Source: Synechococcus sp. SB0662_bin_14 (GTDB taxonomy: Bacteria; Cyanobacteriota; Cyanobacteriia; PCC-6307; Cyanobiaceae). From it: a stretch of DNA of 64,000 bases. Where the stretch lies: assembly GCA_009840445.1 (NCBI GenBank), contig VXNS01000084.1, positions 18,704-82,703 of the forward strand, in the 5' to 3' direction. Below are positions 48,005 through 57,058 of the stretch, in pieces (within the stretch, counting starts at the first letter, position 1; each line of letters begins with the position of its first letter). A program made the position numbers and the translations under genes. Under the pieces are notes generated by a model. That model had not been told where the DNA came from. It saw nothing but the letters and a program-made list of their open reading frames with translations, and made no database searches.

Positions 48005-48592
48005 TTACCAGGCCTCAGGCAGTTCCGCCGCAAAGCTGCCGGTGCGTTCAAATTCAAACGCACCGGCGACCCCGCCCCAAACATGGTCATGGGTTTGGGG
48101 ATCAAAACCTTGATCCGTGGTGCGCAGCCAACCCTCCCCCACTTCAAAACGACTCACCAGATAGGTGTCCCGGCCGGCGCGCTGCACACGGCAGTTGCAA
48201 CCAGGCTCCACCTCGCCCCGGAAACCGTCCCCCGCCCTCTCCACCAGGTAGGTGCAGCCCAGCAACAGGGTCAAATCCTGTTGCTGGATGTGGACCAGGC
48301 GCTCCGGCTCCATGGTGGCGCCGTAAAAGCGCTCTTCCTCGTGGAGGGCCCAGTTTTCAATGATTAGACCCTGCTCCTGCCGGTGGCGCACCCGCAGCAC
48401 CCGGATGCGGTAGGGCTGGCTTGGATCCAGGGCATAGGCCTGCTCCAGCAGCAGGGAACCGGAGGCCAACTGGGGTGTGGGGCGGAACACCACCTGGATG
48501 GAGGCAAAGAGGGGCGGATTGGCCACCGCCTGGGCCTCGTTGGAAAAGACGCCGCTGAGTTGCTCCAGCAGACGGCGGGCAATCAAGGCCAT
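48005..48592 (-). CDS. cpcT: Phycocyanobilin lyase CpcT
   Basis: 195 residues. Patterns FSNEAQAVANPPLFASIQVVF, LLLEQAYALDPSQPYRIRVL, EERFYGAT and GFDPQTHDHVWGGVAGAFEF closely follow CpcT of Synechococcus PCC 7002, which attaches phycocyanobilin to beta-phycocyanin Cys153. A second CpeT-type protein is encoded at 51.6 kb; this one is the CpcT-like one. It is the last gene of the pigment cluster, 30 nt after cpcF. Confidence 0.88.
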   Translation of the reverse strand: MALIARRLLEQLSGVFSNEAQAVANPPLFASIQVVFRPTPQLASGSLLLEQAYALDPSQPYRIRVLRVRHRQEQGLIIENWALHEEERFYGATMEPERLVHIQQQDLTLLLGCTYLVERAGDGFRGEVEPGCNCRVQRAGRDTYLVSRFEVGEGWLRTTDQGFDPQTHDHVWGGVAGAFEFERTGSFAAELPEAW

Positions 48593-48622
48593 GGCAGCGG
48601 AGAAGAAGGGGGTGAGAGAAGG

Positions 48623-49306
48623 TCAGCCACAGGCGGCAGAGGAAGTGGTTGTCAGACGGTTGAGGGCCAGCCGGGCCCGTAGACACACCACCGGCGCCGC
48701 TTCCCGCCGGGGATCGGCCAAGGGCTGAAGGGTGTCCAGCAGGCGCTGGCGCTGGGGAGCAGGTGGCTGCCACCAGTGTTCCATGCCCTCCAGCCCCACG
48801 GCCACGGCGTAGCGCACGATCCACTCTTCATCCCCGCAGGCGGCCTTGAGCTGGGGCAGGAGCCGCTCCGCCAAAACCTGCCGCTGCCGGGCCGTGAAGC
48901 CATGGGGATGGAGGCCACCCATGCCACGGGCCGCAGCCCGCCGCACACTGGGACCAATATCCTGCGCCAAGGCCCGCTCCAGCAACGGCAGCCCCCGCAG
49001 ATCGCCAATCCCAGCCAGGGCCCGCACACTCCAGGCCCTGGCGCCGTAGTTGTACTCATCCAGGTTGGCCAGGATGGCCGGCACCGCCGCAGAACCAATG
49101 GCCACCAGGCCGTCCACCGCCGCCACCGCCGCACCGGGGTTGTTAAAGCCCAACACCTGAATCAGACAGGGGACGGCCATGGGATGAGCGCAGGCGGAGA
49201 GATCTTCCACCGCATCGGTGAGGTCATCGGCGGTCTGGGCCGCCTGTACGGCGTCCACGAGGGCTTGCACCTGCACCTGCCGGGAATCAGGGGACGTGGA
49301 GGGCAT
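48623..49306 (-). CDS. cpcF: Phycocyanobilin lyase subunit CpcF (HEAT-repeat)
   Basis: 227 residues composed of HEAT-like repeats (AVAAVDGLVAIGSAAVPAIL, ARAWSVRALAGIGDLRGLP). CpcF pairs with CpcE to attach phycocyanobilin to alpha-phycocyanin Cys84. It lies 14 nt downstream of cpcE on the minus strand. Confidence 0.9.
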   Translation of the reverse strand: MPSTSPDSRQVQVQALVDAVQAAQTADDLTDAVEDLSACAHPMAVPCLIQVLGFNNPGAAVAAVDGLVAIGSAAVPAILANLDEYNYGARAWSVRALAGIGDLRGLPLLERALAQDIGPSVRRAAARGMGGLHPHGFTARQRQVLAERLLPQLKAACGDEEWIVRYAVAVGLEGMEHWWQPPAPQRQRLLDTLQPLADPRREAAPVVCLRARLALNRLTTTSSAACG

Positions 49307-49320
49307 AGGCCTAAATTAAT

Positions 49321-50175
49321 TTAGAGAAGATCATCCATGGCCAGCAGCAACTCCACCTCCTCCGGGGAGGGGGACGGGCTGGTGTGGTTCCGCGCCGGGC
49401 TGTTCTCCACCAGGCCACGCAAGGCAATGAGTTTCAGGCTGTTCTCCGCCAGGGTTTGGGCAATGGCGGCGCCAGCCGGCCGCCAGCCGGTGACCCCCAG
49501 ATCCAGCAGGGCCGCACGACGCACCTGGAGTTCCCTGTGGACCAGCAGCTTGACCAACTGCTCCCCCCAGCAATCCTCCCGGGTGAGTTGCAGCAGGCTA
49601 CGATAGGCGGCAGAGCGGATCAGCGGGCGTTCATGGTCCCCATAGGCCCGCACCACCGCCAGCAACGGTTCACGGTCCGTGGTGGTGGAGCCATCCTCCT
49701 CCTGCCAACCCAGGCCCCCCAGAGCTTCCAGGAGGGCCTCACAAGGTTCCATCAGCCGGCTGGTGCCCGGACGGGGGGCCCCTGCCACCAGCGGTCCCGG
49801 CGCCAGGCGCCGCAGAATGGGTTGCCGCGCCTTCAGGGCGCCCAGTTGGCCCAGGGATCGGGCCGCCGCTTCCCTCAACCCGTCGTCGGAGGACTCCAAA
49901 GCTTCCAACAGGGGGGCGATGGCTTGGGAATCGGCCAGTTTGCCCAGGGCGCGGGCCGCATTGCGGGCGACGGGATTGGGCTCGTCAATGCCGCTTGTGG
50001 CATCAAGACGAGGGCCCCGCTCCGCCAGGGCCTGGATCAGCAGGGGCACCGCCTGGGGATGACGGGAGCGCATCCGTCCCAGCCACCAGGCGGCATAGTA
50101 GCGCTGACCCGGATCCTCCAACTGGCGCAACCAGTCCAGAGCCTGGGCCTCGTTGAGCGGTGTCCCTTGCGGCAT
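49321..50175 (-). CDS. cpcE: Phycocyanobilin lyase subunit CpcE (HEAT-repeat)
   Basis: 284 residues of tandem HEAT repeats (RYYAAWWLGRMR, ARNAARALGKLADSQAI, LREAAARSLGQLGALKA). Forms the heterodimeric lyase with CpcF for cpcA Cys84. A strong terminator lies between cpcA and cpcE, so its expression is expected to be well below that of cpcBA. Confidence 0.92.
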   Translation of the reverse strand: MPQGTPLNEAQALDWLRQLEDPGQRYYAAWWLGRMRSRHPQAVPLLIQALAERGPRLDATSGIDEPNPVARNAARALGKLADSQAIAPLLEALESSDDGLREAAARSLGQLGALKARQPILRRLAPGPLVAGAPRPGTSRLMEPCEALLEALGGLGWQEEDGSTTTDREPLLAVVRAYGDHERPLIRSAAYRSLLQLTREDCWGEQLVKLLVHRELQVRRAALLDLGVTGWRPAGAAIAQTLAENSLKLIALRGLVENSPARNHTSPSPSPEEVELLLAMDDLL

Positions 50176-50186
50176 GGAAACAGCAG

Positions 50187-50251
50187 AAAAAAGGAGCCCA
50201 CAGAGGGCTCCATGCTGGCATTCGGGCTTGGCGTTCAGCCGAACGCTGAAC
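50187..50251 (-). terminator. Intra-operon terminator plus stabilising hairpin after cpcA
   Basis: Reading on the minus strand, GTTCAGC/GCTGAAC (50233-50251) forms one hairpin, then GGAGCCC/GGGCTCC (50193-50211) forms a second, followed by six T residues at 50187-50192. The second is a textbook rho-independent terminator; the first may protect the abundant cpcBA transcript from 3' decay. It lies in the 99-bp gap before cpcE and would attenuate lyase expression. Confidence 0.93.
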
Positions 50252-50274
50252 CCAGGCCCCCCAGCGGATGAGCC

Positions 50275-50763
50275 TCAGACGAGGGCGTTGATGGCGTAGT
50301 CGATGTAGGTGTTGGCCTCGGTGGCGGGATTACCGCTGAGGCCGTGGTTGGCCTTGATGTACTTCAGGGCTTCCACGTACCAGGAGGGGGACAACTCGAA
50401 GGTGCGGTTGATTTCCTCAAGGCCGGCAATCAGGTAGTCGTCCATCGGACCGGTGCCGCCAGCCACCAGGCAGTAGGTGACCATGCGCAGGTAGTAGCCC
50501 ACGTCACGGGCGCACTTGGCCTTGCCTTCCGGGGTGGAGGCATACTGGCTCCCCTGCATTTGGGTGGTGTAGGGGAACTTGTTGTAGACGGCCTGGGTGG
50601 CGCCGTTCACCAGGCTGTCGGCCTTGGCGGTGAGCGCTTTGGCGGCGGAGAGGCAGTCGGCACCATGACCAAAGCGGCCCAAAGCAGACAGCAACTCGCT
50701 GTTGGACAGGAAGCGCGCCTGGGAATCAGCAGCAGCGACGGCTTCGGTGAGGGGGGTTTTCAT
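50275..50763 (-). CDS. cpcA: C-phycocyanin alpha subunit
   Basis: 162 residues starting [19 protein letters not shown]. Cys84 in [14 protein letters not shown] is the single bilin site, and the sequence is C-phycocyanin-like throughout ([33 protein letters not shown]). With CpcB it builds the rod hexamers that feed energy into the allophycocyanin core. Its lyase genes cpcE and cpcF follow. Confidence 0.98.
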   Translation of the reverse strand: MKTPLTEAVAAADSQARFLSNSELLSALGRFGHGADCLSAAKALTAKADSLVNGATQAVYNKFPYTTQMQGSQYASTPEGKAKCARDVGYYLRMVTYCLVAGGTGPMDDYLIAGLEEINRTFELSPSWYVEALKYIKANHGLSGNPATEANTYIDYAINALV

Positions 50764-50805
50764 GGAAAACGATGAAAGGAGTTGGGCGTGAAGTTGGGTC
50801 CTGGC

Positions 50806-51324
50806 TCAGGCCACAGCGGCGGCGGCGCGGTCGAAGTAGAGACCGATTTCCGCAATCAGGGAGGTGCAGTCACCGGAGGTGATGCCCGTGCGGTCGTTGA
50901 CGATGGAGATGGCAGTGTCCTTCATCTTGCGGACGGACGCTGCAACAGAAGCGCCAGGCACGCCCAGGGCCAGGTACGTCTCCCGCAGACCGTTCAGGCA
51001 ACGGTCCTCCAGAATGCTGGCATCCCCCGTGAAGACGGCATAGGTGACGTAGCGGAGGATGATCTCCATGTCCCGCAGGCAGGCGGCCATGCGACGACTG
51101 GTGTAGGAGTTGCCACCAGGGGCAATCAGGGAGGGTTGCTCAGCGAAGAGGCTGCGGGCAGCGCTGGCTATGATGCTGGAGGAGTTGGACGTGACGCGGT
51201 TCACCGCATCCATACGCTTGTTGCTGTCGGCAACGATAGCAGCCAGGCCGTCAAGCTGACCGGCACTGATGAACTCGCCTCGGGCGTCAGCCTGGGCAAC
51301 AACCTTGGTGAAGGCATCAAACAT
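50806..51324 (-). CDS. cpcB: C-phycocyanin beta subunit
   Basis: 172 residues starting [18 protein letters not shown]. Two bilin cysteines are in place: Cys82 in [14 protein letters not shown] and Cys153 in [11 protein letters not shown]; Asn72 is the usual methylated residue. First gene of cpcBA, 42 nt before cpcA. Confidence 0.98.
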   Translation of the reverse strand: MFDAFTKVVAQADARGEFISAGQLDGLAAIVADSNKRMDAVNRVTSNSSSIIASAARSLFAEQPSLIAPGGNSYTSRRMAACLRDMEIILRYVTYAVFTGDASILEDRCLNGLRETYLALGVPGASVAASVRKMKDTAISIVNDRTGITSGDCTSLIAEIGLYFDRAAAAVA

Positions 51325-51599
51325 TGAAGAAAGGCTCCTAAATCTCGACGAGGGTCGAAGGGTGGATGTTTGGGAAACGGAGGCAGACAGAGCTTCTGCC
51401 TGAACCGGTTAGCGTCCAAAAGCACTTCAGAGAACCAAGAAAGCACATGAACAATGAGACCTTCTCTAGTGCTGACCGCGCTGGGGCTAGCCAGTGTACG
51501 ACGCTTGAATATTCTCGGAGGAGGCAGCCCGTTGCCCGGCTAAGCTTTACAATCGGATACCCCGTATGCAAACGGTAGAAACGGATACTGCAAATCCAT
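51325..51599 (-). promoter_or_regulatory. Upstream region of cpcBA
   Basis: A 275-bp AT-richer spacer between cpeT and cpcB. It presumably contains the strong cpc promoter and leader; I cannot point to exact -10/-35 elements. No gene-like frame is convincing here. Confidence 0.45.
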
Positions 51600-52214
51600 T
51601 CACCGAGCCACGGGGTAAAGCCAATGGGGTCCAATCCCCTGGTCATAGCGCTCGGTGCGACGGAAACGCAGCGCCCCATGCTCCGAGCCCCAACACTGCC
51701 CATGGGTCTGAGGGTCAAACCCCCGATCACGGCTGATCCATCGCTCCTCGTCCATCTCCACCTCGCTCACCAGATAGGTGATCCGGCCATCCCGGGGAAT
51801 CAGACAGCGGCAACCCGGTTCCACACAGCCCGTGAAGCCTTCCGTTCCATTGGCGCGAAACTCCATGGCACAGCCCAGGCGCGGCGTGAGTTGCTCCGGC
51901 TGGATGGTGGCGCGGATGGCTGCATCCCGAGTGGCGCCCGCTGCCGCAACGGGATCCTTCAGGCTGTAGTTCTCCACCCGAATCAACTGGTCCTGACGCA
52001 CCAGACGATGCACACCCTGACGGTAGGGGGACCAGAGGTCATGGTCATAGGCCTGCTCGGAGTAATACCAGAGCGGCCCGAAGGCTCCCCCCTCCAGCGG
52101 GTGAAAGGCCACGTGGATATGGGCAAAATGCACCGGATCGGCCGCCGCCTGGTCCCGGTTGGTGAAGCGGCCTGCCAGGAGGCGGCAGAAACGCAGAAAG
52201 CAGGCATCATCCAT
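51600..52214 (-). CDS. cpeT: CpeT-type chromophore lyase
   Basis: About 204 residues. The motifs YYSEQAYDHDLWSPYRQGVHRL, GCAMEFR, GCVEPGCRCLIPRDGRITYLVSEVEMDEERWISRDRGFDP and CWGSEHGALRFRR match CpeT of phycoerythrin-containing marine Synechococcus more closely than CpcT. CpeT attaches phycoerythrobilin to beta-phycoerythrin in that group. Here it precedes cpcBA, so it may serve a phycoerythrin encoded elsewhere or have a new role. The frame extends to 52247; I chose the internal methionine. Confidence 0.78.
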   Translation of the reverse strand: MDDACFLRFCRLLAGRFTNRDQAAADPVHFAHIHVAFHPLEGGAFGPLWYYSEQAYDHDLWSPYRQGVHRLVRQDQLIRVENYSLKDPVAAAGATRDAAIRATIQPEQLTPRLGCAMEFRANGTEGFTGCVEPGCRCLIPRDGRITYLVSEVEMDEERWISRDRGFDPQTHGQCWGSEHGALRFRRTERYDQGIGPHWLYPVAR

Positions 52215-52255
52215 GGATGATACGGATGTTAGTGGGGATTGACCCATTCTTGGCC

Positions 52256-52786
52256 CTAGGCGGATCGCTGGCGGATTTCGGAGGAGAAAGACGCCTGCAG
52301 CACACCGCGGCCGGAAGAGGTGCGCATCAGCGCGACCCGCAGTCGTAGATCATCGGTGGCGAACCATACCCGCTCTTCCGCACTGGCCCGCTCATAGGGG
52401 GTGACCAGCACAAAGGCGCCATCATCACTGAAGCGGTAATGGCCAACCGCGGGGATGGTCTCCGTGTAGCCCTGGCTGCGGAGCAGGCGGCCGGTGGTGT
52501 CGCTTTCAGGTACGGGCACCAGGATGCAGCTACCCTCGCTGGTGGCGTTCTCGTCCCAGTCCGAGGTGCCCTGCCACGTGACGGAGAAGGGGCAGCACAT
52601 GGCGCTGGCTGCCACATGGTTGCTGGCCAGAAGCTCCATCAACTGGGGATCCTCCGCGGCCACGGGCGCAATCCGAATCTCGGATTCCACCTCTTCCACG
52701 TGGCGGAAGGCCAGGTTGTGGCCACTGCGCTGGGCCGTCCAGGTGCCCAGTGAACGGGTCACGAAGTGCTCGATGGGAGAAACCAT
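52256..52786 (-). CDS. cpeS: CpeS/CpcS-type bilin lyase
   Basis: 176 residues from MVSPIEHFVTRSLGTW. RSGHNLAFRHVEEVES, LRSQGYTETIPAVGHYRFSDDGAF and EERVWFATDDLRLRV identify the CpeS/CpcS lipocalin-like family; the opening resembles marine CpeS. Family members attach bilins to Cys82 of beta subunits or to Cys81 of allophycocyanin. The open frame continues 44 codons upstream into a Trp-rich, non-coding-looking stretch. Lies 42 nt upstream of cpeT. Confidence 0.82.
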   Translation of the reverse strand: MVSPIEHFVTRSLGTWTAQRSGHNLAFRHVEEVESEIRIAPVAAEDPQLMELLASNHVAASAMCCPFSVTWQGTSDWDENATSEGSCILVPVPESDTTGRLLRSQGYTETIPAVGHYRFSDDGAFVLVTPYERASAEERVWFATDDLRLRVALMRTSSGRGVLQASFSSEIRQRSA

Positions 52787-52817
52787 GGCTACGCCCGGGG
52801 GTCTCCCATTCTGGGGC

Positions 52818-53840
52818 TCAGAACCGCACCCGGGGATCGATCCAGGCCACCAGCACGTCCACTGCCACGGTGACGGCCACCACCAGCGCCGCCACCACCA
52901 CCACCACCCCCTGAACAACGGGGTAGTCCCGCTGGCTGATGGCCTGTTGGAGCCGCAGGGCCACCCCTGGCCAGGAAAAGGTCACCTCGATGAGCAGGGC
53001 GCCGCCAATGAGGGAGGCCACGGTGATGCCCCCGAGGGTCAAGACGGGCAGCAGGGCGTTGGGGAGGGCATGGCGGCTGATGATGCGCCACTCCCCGAGT
53101 CCACGGCTGCGGGCGGCTTCCACGTAGTCCGAGCGCAGGGCGCGGCGCAGGTTCAGCCGCAGCACCTTCTCGAAAATCCCGCTCAGCAGCAGACCCAGGG
53201 TGAAGGCGGGCAAGGCCAGGTGCCGCAGACTGGCCAGCAGGGCTGTGCCGTCGCCCACCAGCAGGGCGTTGATCAGGTAGAAGCCGGTGGGCTGCTCCGG
53301 TGGGGACAGGGTGGCGGGGAAGCGCCCCCCCACCGGCAGCCAGTGGAGCCACACCGCAAAACACAACTGCAAGACCATGGCGGCCCAGAAGGGGGGCAGG
53401 GCATAGGTGCCAATGCCGAAGACGCGCCCCGCCAGATCAACGGATCCTTCCGGTCTGGCGGCGCCGCTGAAGCCCACCGCCAGCCCCAGCACAGCCCCCA
53501 GCAGCAACCCCGTGCATCCGAGCTCGATGGTGGCGGGCAGACTGGCTCTGATGATCCGGCCCACCGCCTCCTGGCTGGCCAGGGAAGTGCCCAGGTGGCC
53601 ATGGACCAGGTCTTGCAGATAGGTGAAGTACTGGACCGCCAACGGTTGGTTCAAGCCCAGTTGCACCCGCAGGGCTTCCCGGGCGGCGGGGGTGGCGCGG
53701 AGACCTAGCAGGGCATCGACGGGATCCCCGGGGGCCACCCGCAGCAGCAGAAACACCAGGCTGGCAATGATCCAGAGCATGACGGGCGCCAGGGCCAGCC
53801 GCACGGCCACGTAGCGGAGAAGATCCCGGCGCAGCGCCAT
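52818..53840 (-). CDS. Peptide/nickel-type ABC transporter permease (DppB family)
   Basis: 340 residues, about six membrane segments, starting RYVAVRLALAPVMLWIIASLVFLLLRVAPGDPVDALL. The EAA loop region DYVEAARSRGLGEWRIISRHALPNAL is the ATPase-contact site. One of the two permeases of an oligopeptide/dipeptide-type importer; the second permease and ATPases are not in this window, so partners must lie elsewhere. Confidence 0.9.
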   Translation of the reverse strand: MALRRDLLRYVAVRLALAPVMLWIIASLVFLLLRVAPGDPVDALLGLRATPAAREALRVQLGLNQPLAVQYFTYLQDLVHGHLGTSLASQEAVGRIIRASLPATIELGCTGLLLGAVLGLAVGFSGAARPEGSVDLAGRVFGIGTYALPPFWAAMVLQLCFAVWLHWLPVGGRFPATLSPPEQPTGFYLINALLVGDGTALLASLRHLALPAFTLGLLLSGIFEKVLRLNLRRALRSDYVEAARSRGLGEWRIISRHALPNALLPVLTLGGITVASLIGGALLIEVTFSWPGVALRLQQAISQRDYPVVQGVVVVVAALVVAVTVAVDVLVAWIDPRVRF

Positions 53841-53860
53841 GACTGTGTTGATGGACGTAC

Positions 53861-55471
53861 TTAGCGGCCCAGAGCGTCCAGGCGCAGCCAGCCGGAGCCG
53901 TCATAGCCCAGGCCCGTCACGGAGGATTGGGACCAGGCCCGGTTGCGGCCTTGCCAGACGGGAATGTAGGGCACACCCGCGGCGATGCGCTCCTGCAGGG
54001 CCACCAGGGTGGCCTGGCGCTGGTTCGGCGGCTGGTTCTGCTGGTCCTCCAGAAGCTGGGCCGCCGCCTCGTCAAACCAGAACACCCCCCCGTAGACCGC
54101 GTCCCCTTCCTTGCAGACGTTATCCTCATGCACGTCACAGCCAATCATGGGCCGCAGGTAGTTCTCCGGGTCCAGAAAATCGGGGGCCCAGTCGTACATC
54201 ACCATGGCGAAGGCCCCTGTGGCCAACTGGTCATAGACGGTGGTGGACTCCAGGCCGTCCACCTGCAGGGTGAGGCAATCCCCCAAGTGCTCCGCCAGAA
54301 ACTCCTGCCATGTGAGGGCCAGAAGCCCGTCGGTGGGCACGTTGGAGCGGTAGGTGAAGTCCACCTCCAGGGGGTTGCCCTGGCAGTAGCCGGCCGTGGT
54401 GAGCAGGTGTCGGGCCTCGTCAAGGTCCAATTCCGGCCATGTGGGCTCCGCTGCGGCAAAGAGATCCGGGATCAAGCTGCGCAGGGGCGTGTTCAACCCC
54501 TGGCTGGCCCGCTCGCTCAGCAGGGACCGGGGCAGGGCACGGGCCAACGCTTGGCGCACCGCCACCTGTTCCAGAGGGGGGCGGTCCGTGGCCAGGGCCA
54601 GCACCTCAATGGTTTGCGGTGGGCTGGAGGCGGTGGCAAGACGACCCGCTGCGGCCTCCTTTTCCAGCTCCAACTGGTGCTCCGCCTCCAGGCTGGAGGA
54701 GAGCAGCACGTCCACCTCGCCCGTCTTCAGCGCCCCGAAAAGGGCGGTGGAGTTCTCCAGGCTCACCAGGTCGATGCGGGCACTGCGGGCCGGATCATCC
54801 CAGTAGTTGTCAAAACGCTCCAGACGGTGCTGGGTGCCGTCGGCGCGGCGGGACACCAGACGGTAGGGTCCCGTGCCCACAAAACCGTCCGCCGGCAAGC
54901 AGAGCCCGTCCGTGGCTTCGTTCTCGGCGGCGCCGTCGGGACATGGCACATAGGCGCTGGCGGGAACCGGGGTGAGACCGGCAAAGCCGAGCAGGTTGCG
55001 GAAGGGGGCATAGGGCTCCTTCAACTCCAGCTCCAACTCCAGGGGACCCACAACGGTGATGGACGCCACGTCGTCCAGCAGGTAACTGAGGGAGCCGCCC
55101 CCATCCCGGAACCGTTGCAGGCTGAAGGCCATGGCCTCCGCATCCAGGGGGCTCCCGTCATGGAAGCGCACCCCGTCCCGCAGGGTGACGGTCACCCGCA
55201 GACCGTCATCACTCACCTGGGGTGGTGCGGCAGCAAGGCGGGGCACCAACTCCCCTGTATCGCTCAGTGCATAGAGGGGATCCCCCAGCGCCCGAATCAG
55301 TTGCAAGGCGCGGGTCTGGTAGGCCTTGGCGGGATCCAGGGAACTGATGGCGCCCTTGGTGCCCACCACCAGGTGGTCCGGGGAGCGGGACGGGGCACAG
55401 GCAGCCGTGGTCACCCCCAGAAGGCCCACCAGAAGAGGCAGCCAACTCCGTCCGTGCTTAGCCATGGGCAT
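53861..55471 (-). CDS. ABC transporter substrate-binding lipoprotein (SBP_bac_5)
   Basis: 536 residues. A signal ending in the lipobox TTAAC (about residues 21-25) indicates a lipoprotein. The mature part has the family 5 solute-binding fold (VGTKGAISSLDPAKAYQT, TLRDGVRFHDGSPLDAE, VGTGPYRLVSRRADG). It would deliver peptides or similar ligands to the downstream permease. 20 nt separate the two genes. Confidence 0.92.
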   Translation of the reverse strand: MPMAKHGRSWLPLLVGLLGVTTAACAPSRSPDHLVVGTKGAISSLDPAKAYQTRALQLIRALGDPLYALSDTGELVPRLAAAPPQVSDDGLRVTVTLRDGVRFHDGSPLDAEAMAFSLQRFRDGGGSLSYLLDDVASITVVGPLELELELKEPYAPFRNLLGFAGLTPVPASAYVPCPDGAAENEATDGLCLPADGFVGTGPYRLVSRRADGTQHRLERFDNYWDDPARSARIDLVSLENSTALFGALKTGEVDVLLSSSLEAEHQLELEKEAAAGRLATASSPPQTIEVLALATDRPPLEQVAVRQALARALPRSLLSERASQGLNTPLRSLIPDLFAAAEPTWPELDLDEARHLLTTAGYCQGNPLEVDFTYRSNVPTDGLLALTWQEFLAEHLGDCLTLQVDGLESTTVYDQLATGAFAMVMYDWAPDFLDPENYLRPMIGCDVHEDNVCKEGDAVYGGVFWFDEAAAQLLEDQQNQPPNQRQATLVALQERIAAGVPYIPVWQGRNRAWSQSSVTGLGYDGSGWLRLDALGR

Positions 55472-55685
55472 CCACGATTCTTGTCTGGTGTTGATTCCGC
55501 TCGGGAATTGGGCAGGTGAGGCCCACCATCACGTTGCCCAGATCCTCCTCGAAGACGGGCGTGGTTTTTTCTTGCAGGGGCCATGGCCGCAGCCAGCAGC
55601 GGTTGTGCAGGTTGTCAATGGCGATGACTTGATAGGTCTGCTCGTCAAGTCGCAGTCGCACACAGTCGCCCTGGTTGATGACCAT
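55458..55685 (-). CDS. Small conserved protein
   Basis: 75 residues from MVINQGDCVRLRLDEQTYQV. A short beta-rich chain with YQVIAIDNLHNRCWLRPWPL. Conserved-looking and typical of small picocyanobacterial proteins next to hom; unknown function. Overlaps the start of the substrate-binding lipoprotein gene by 14 bp. An earlier start at 55745 would overlap hom. Confidence 0.65.
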   Translation of the reverse strand: MVINQGDCVRLRLDEQTYQVIAIDNLHNRCWLRPWPLQEKTTPVFEEDLGNVMVGLTCPIPERNQHQTRIVDAHG

Positions 55686-55719
55686 GACTTGCAGGAACAG
55701 TGTGATGGCTACGTTCAGC

Positions 55720-57027
55720 TTAGAGGGTGCGCAGGCAACAGGCAATGGAGATGACGCTGTCGAGTTGGTCCAGGGCCGCCAGGGAGCGACGGAAACGGGC
55801 CTCCTGCACCCCCTGGGTCACCACCACCACCTCGGCTCCCTCCGGGCTGCTGTGGACTTGAATGACGCTGCGGATGCTCACCCCCTCCACCCCGAAACAA
55901 GCGCCGATCTGACCAATGACGCCCGGATGGTCCTGCACCTTGAGGCGCACGTAGTTGCTGTGGCTGGTGAACCGGGCGTCCGCGAGGCGGCACTGGCGCC
56001 AGCCTACGGCCGCCAGAAGCGGGTCAAGTCCGGCATGACTGCCATGGGCCACCTCCCGGATGGCGGCGATGTTGAGCATGTCCGCCACCACGGCGCTGGC
56101 GGTGGGCCCGGCCCCGGCCCCCGGCCCGTAGAACATCACCTGTCCCACCGGTTCCCCTTCCACCAGTACGGCATTGTTCACACCCTTGACCCCCGCAATG
56201 GGGTGATCCTTGGGCACCAACGTGGGATGAACGTGGACGTCCAGCAGTTGGGTGCCGTCCGTGGCCTGCTCAAGGCGGGCTGCGGTGGCCAGCAGCTTGA
56301 GGGTGTAGCCCAGTTGGTCGGCATAGGCCAGGTCCGTGGCCTGCAGGTGGCGAATGCCTTCCGTGGGCACCTGCCGCCGCTGCACCAACCCCCCATAGGC
56401 CAGCCCTGCCATGATGGTGATCTTGTCCGCAGCGTCATGACCGTCCACGTCTGCCGTGGGGTCCGCCTCCGCATAGCCCAGGGCCTGGGCGTCCGCCAGG
56501 ACATCGGCAAAGGCGGCGCCCTCGCTGGCCATGCGGGTGAGGATGTAGTTGGTGGTGCCGTTGATAATGCCGATGATCCGCTGAATCCGATTGGCCCCCA
56601 GGGATTGCTTGAGGGGCTCTACGATGGGAATGCCACCCCCCACAGCGGCCTCCATCAGGACGTAGACGCCAGCCTGGGCCGCCGCCGCGTTGATCTCCAC
56701 CCCATGGTGGGCGATGACCGCCTTGTTGGCGGTGACCACCGGCTTGCCCATGCCGATGGCCTGCAGGATGAGGCGGCGGGCCGGCTCCAGCCCCCCCAGC
56801 ATCTCCACCACCACGTCAACGGCGGGATCCACCACCACCGCCTCCAGTTGATCGGTGAGGCAGTCTGGCGGGAGGGAAACGGAGCGGGGCTTGTTCAGGT
56901 CGCGCACGCCAATTTTCCGCAACCGGAGCTGTCTCACGAGGGGTTGGCGTCCCTCCGGGTTCAGCAGGATCTCGGCCACCCCTGTTCCCACGGTTCCGAG
57001 TCCAAGAAGTCCGACGCCAAGGCTCAT
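55720..57027 (-). CDS. hom: Homoserine dehydrogenase
   Basis: 435 residues. NAD(P)-binding VGLLGLGTVGTGVAEIL; substrate region AVGGGIPIVEPLKQSLGANRI; IIGIINGTTNYILTRM; ALGYAEADPTADVDGHDAADK. A C-terminal ACT domain (VRLKVQDHPGVIGQIGACF) gives threonine feedback control in this family. It makes homoserine for threonine and methionine. Confidence 0.97.
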   Translation of the reverse strand: MSLGVGLLGLGTVGTGVAEILLNPEGRQPLVRQLRLRKIGVRDLNKPRSVSLPPDCLTDQLEAVVVDPAVDVVVEMLGGLEPARRLILQAIGMGKPVVTANKAVIAHHGVEINAAAAQAGVYVLMEAAVGGGIPIVEPLKQSLGANRIQRIIGIINGTTNYILTRMASEGAAFADVLADAQALGYAEADPTADVDGHDAADKITIMAGLAYGGLVQRRQVPTEGIRHLQATDLAYADQLGYTLKLLATAARLEQATDGTQLLDVHVHPTLVPKDHPIAGVKGVNNAVLVEGEPVGQVMFYGPGAGAGPTASAVVADMLNIAAIREVAHGSHAGLDPLLAAVGWRQCRLADARFTSHSNYVRLKVQDHPGVIGQIGACFGVEGVSIRSVIQVHSSPEGAEVVVVTQGVQEARFRRSLAALDQLDSVISIACCLRTL

Positions 57028-57058
57028 CAGTTGTCCACCTGAATCCCCATCCTATGGA

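Noticed and set aside
53927..57042. Two long plus-strand frames opposite the substrate-binding lipoprotein and hom genes
   Set aside because: Compositional shadows; the minus-strand genes have unmistakable family motifs.
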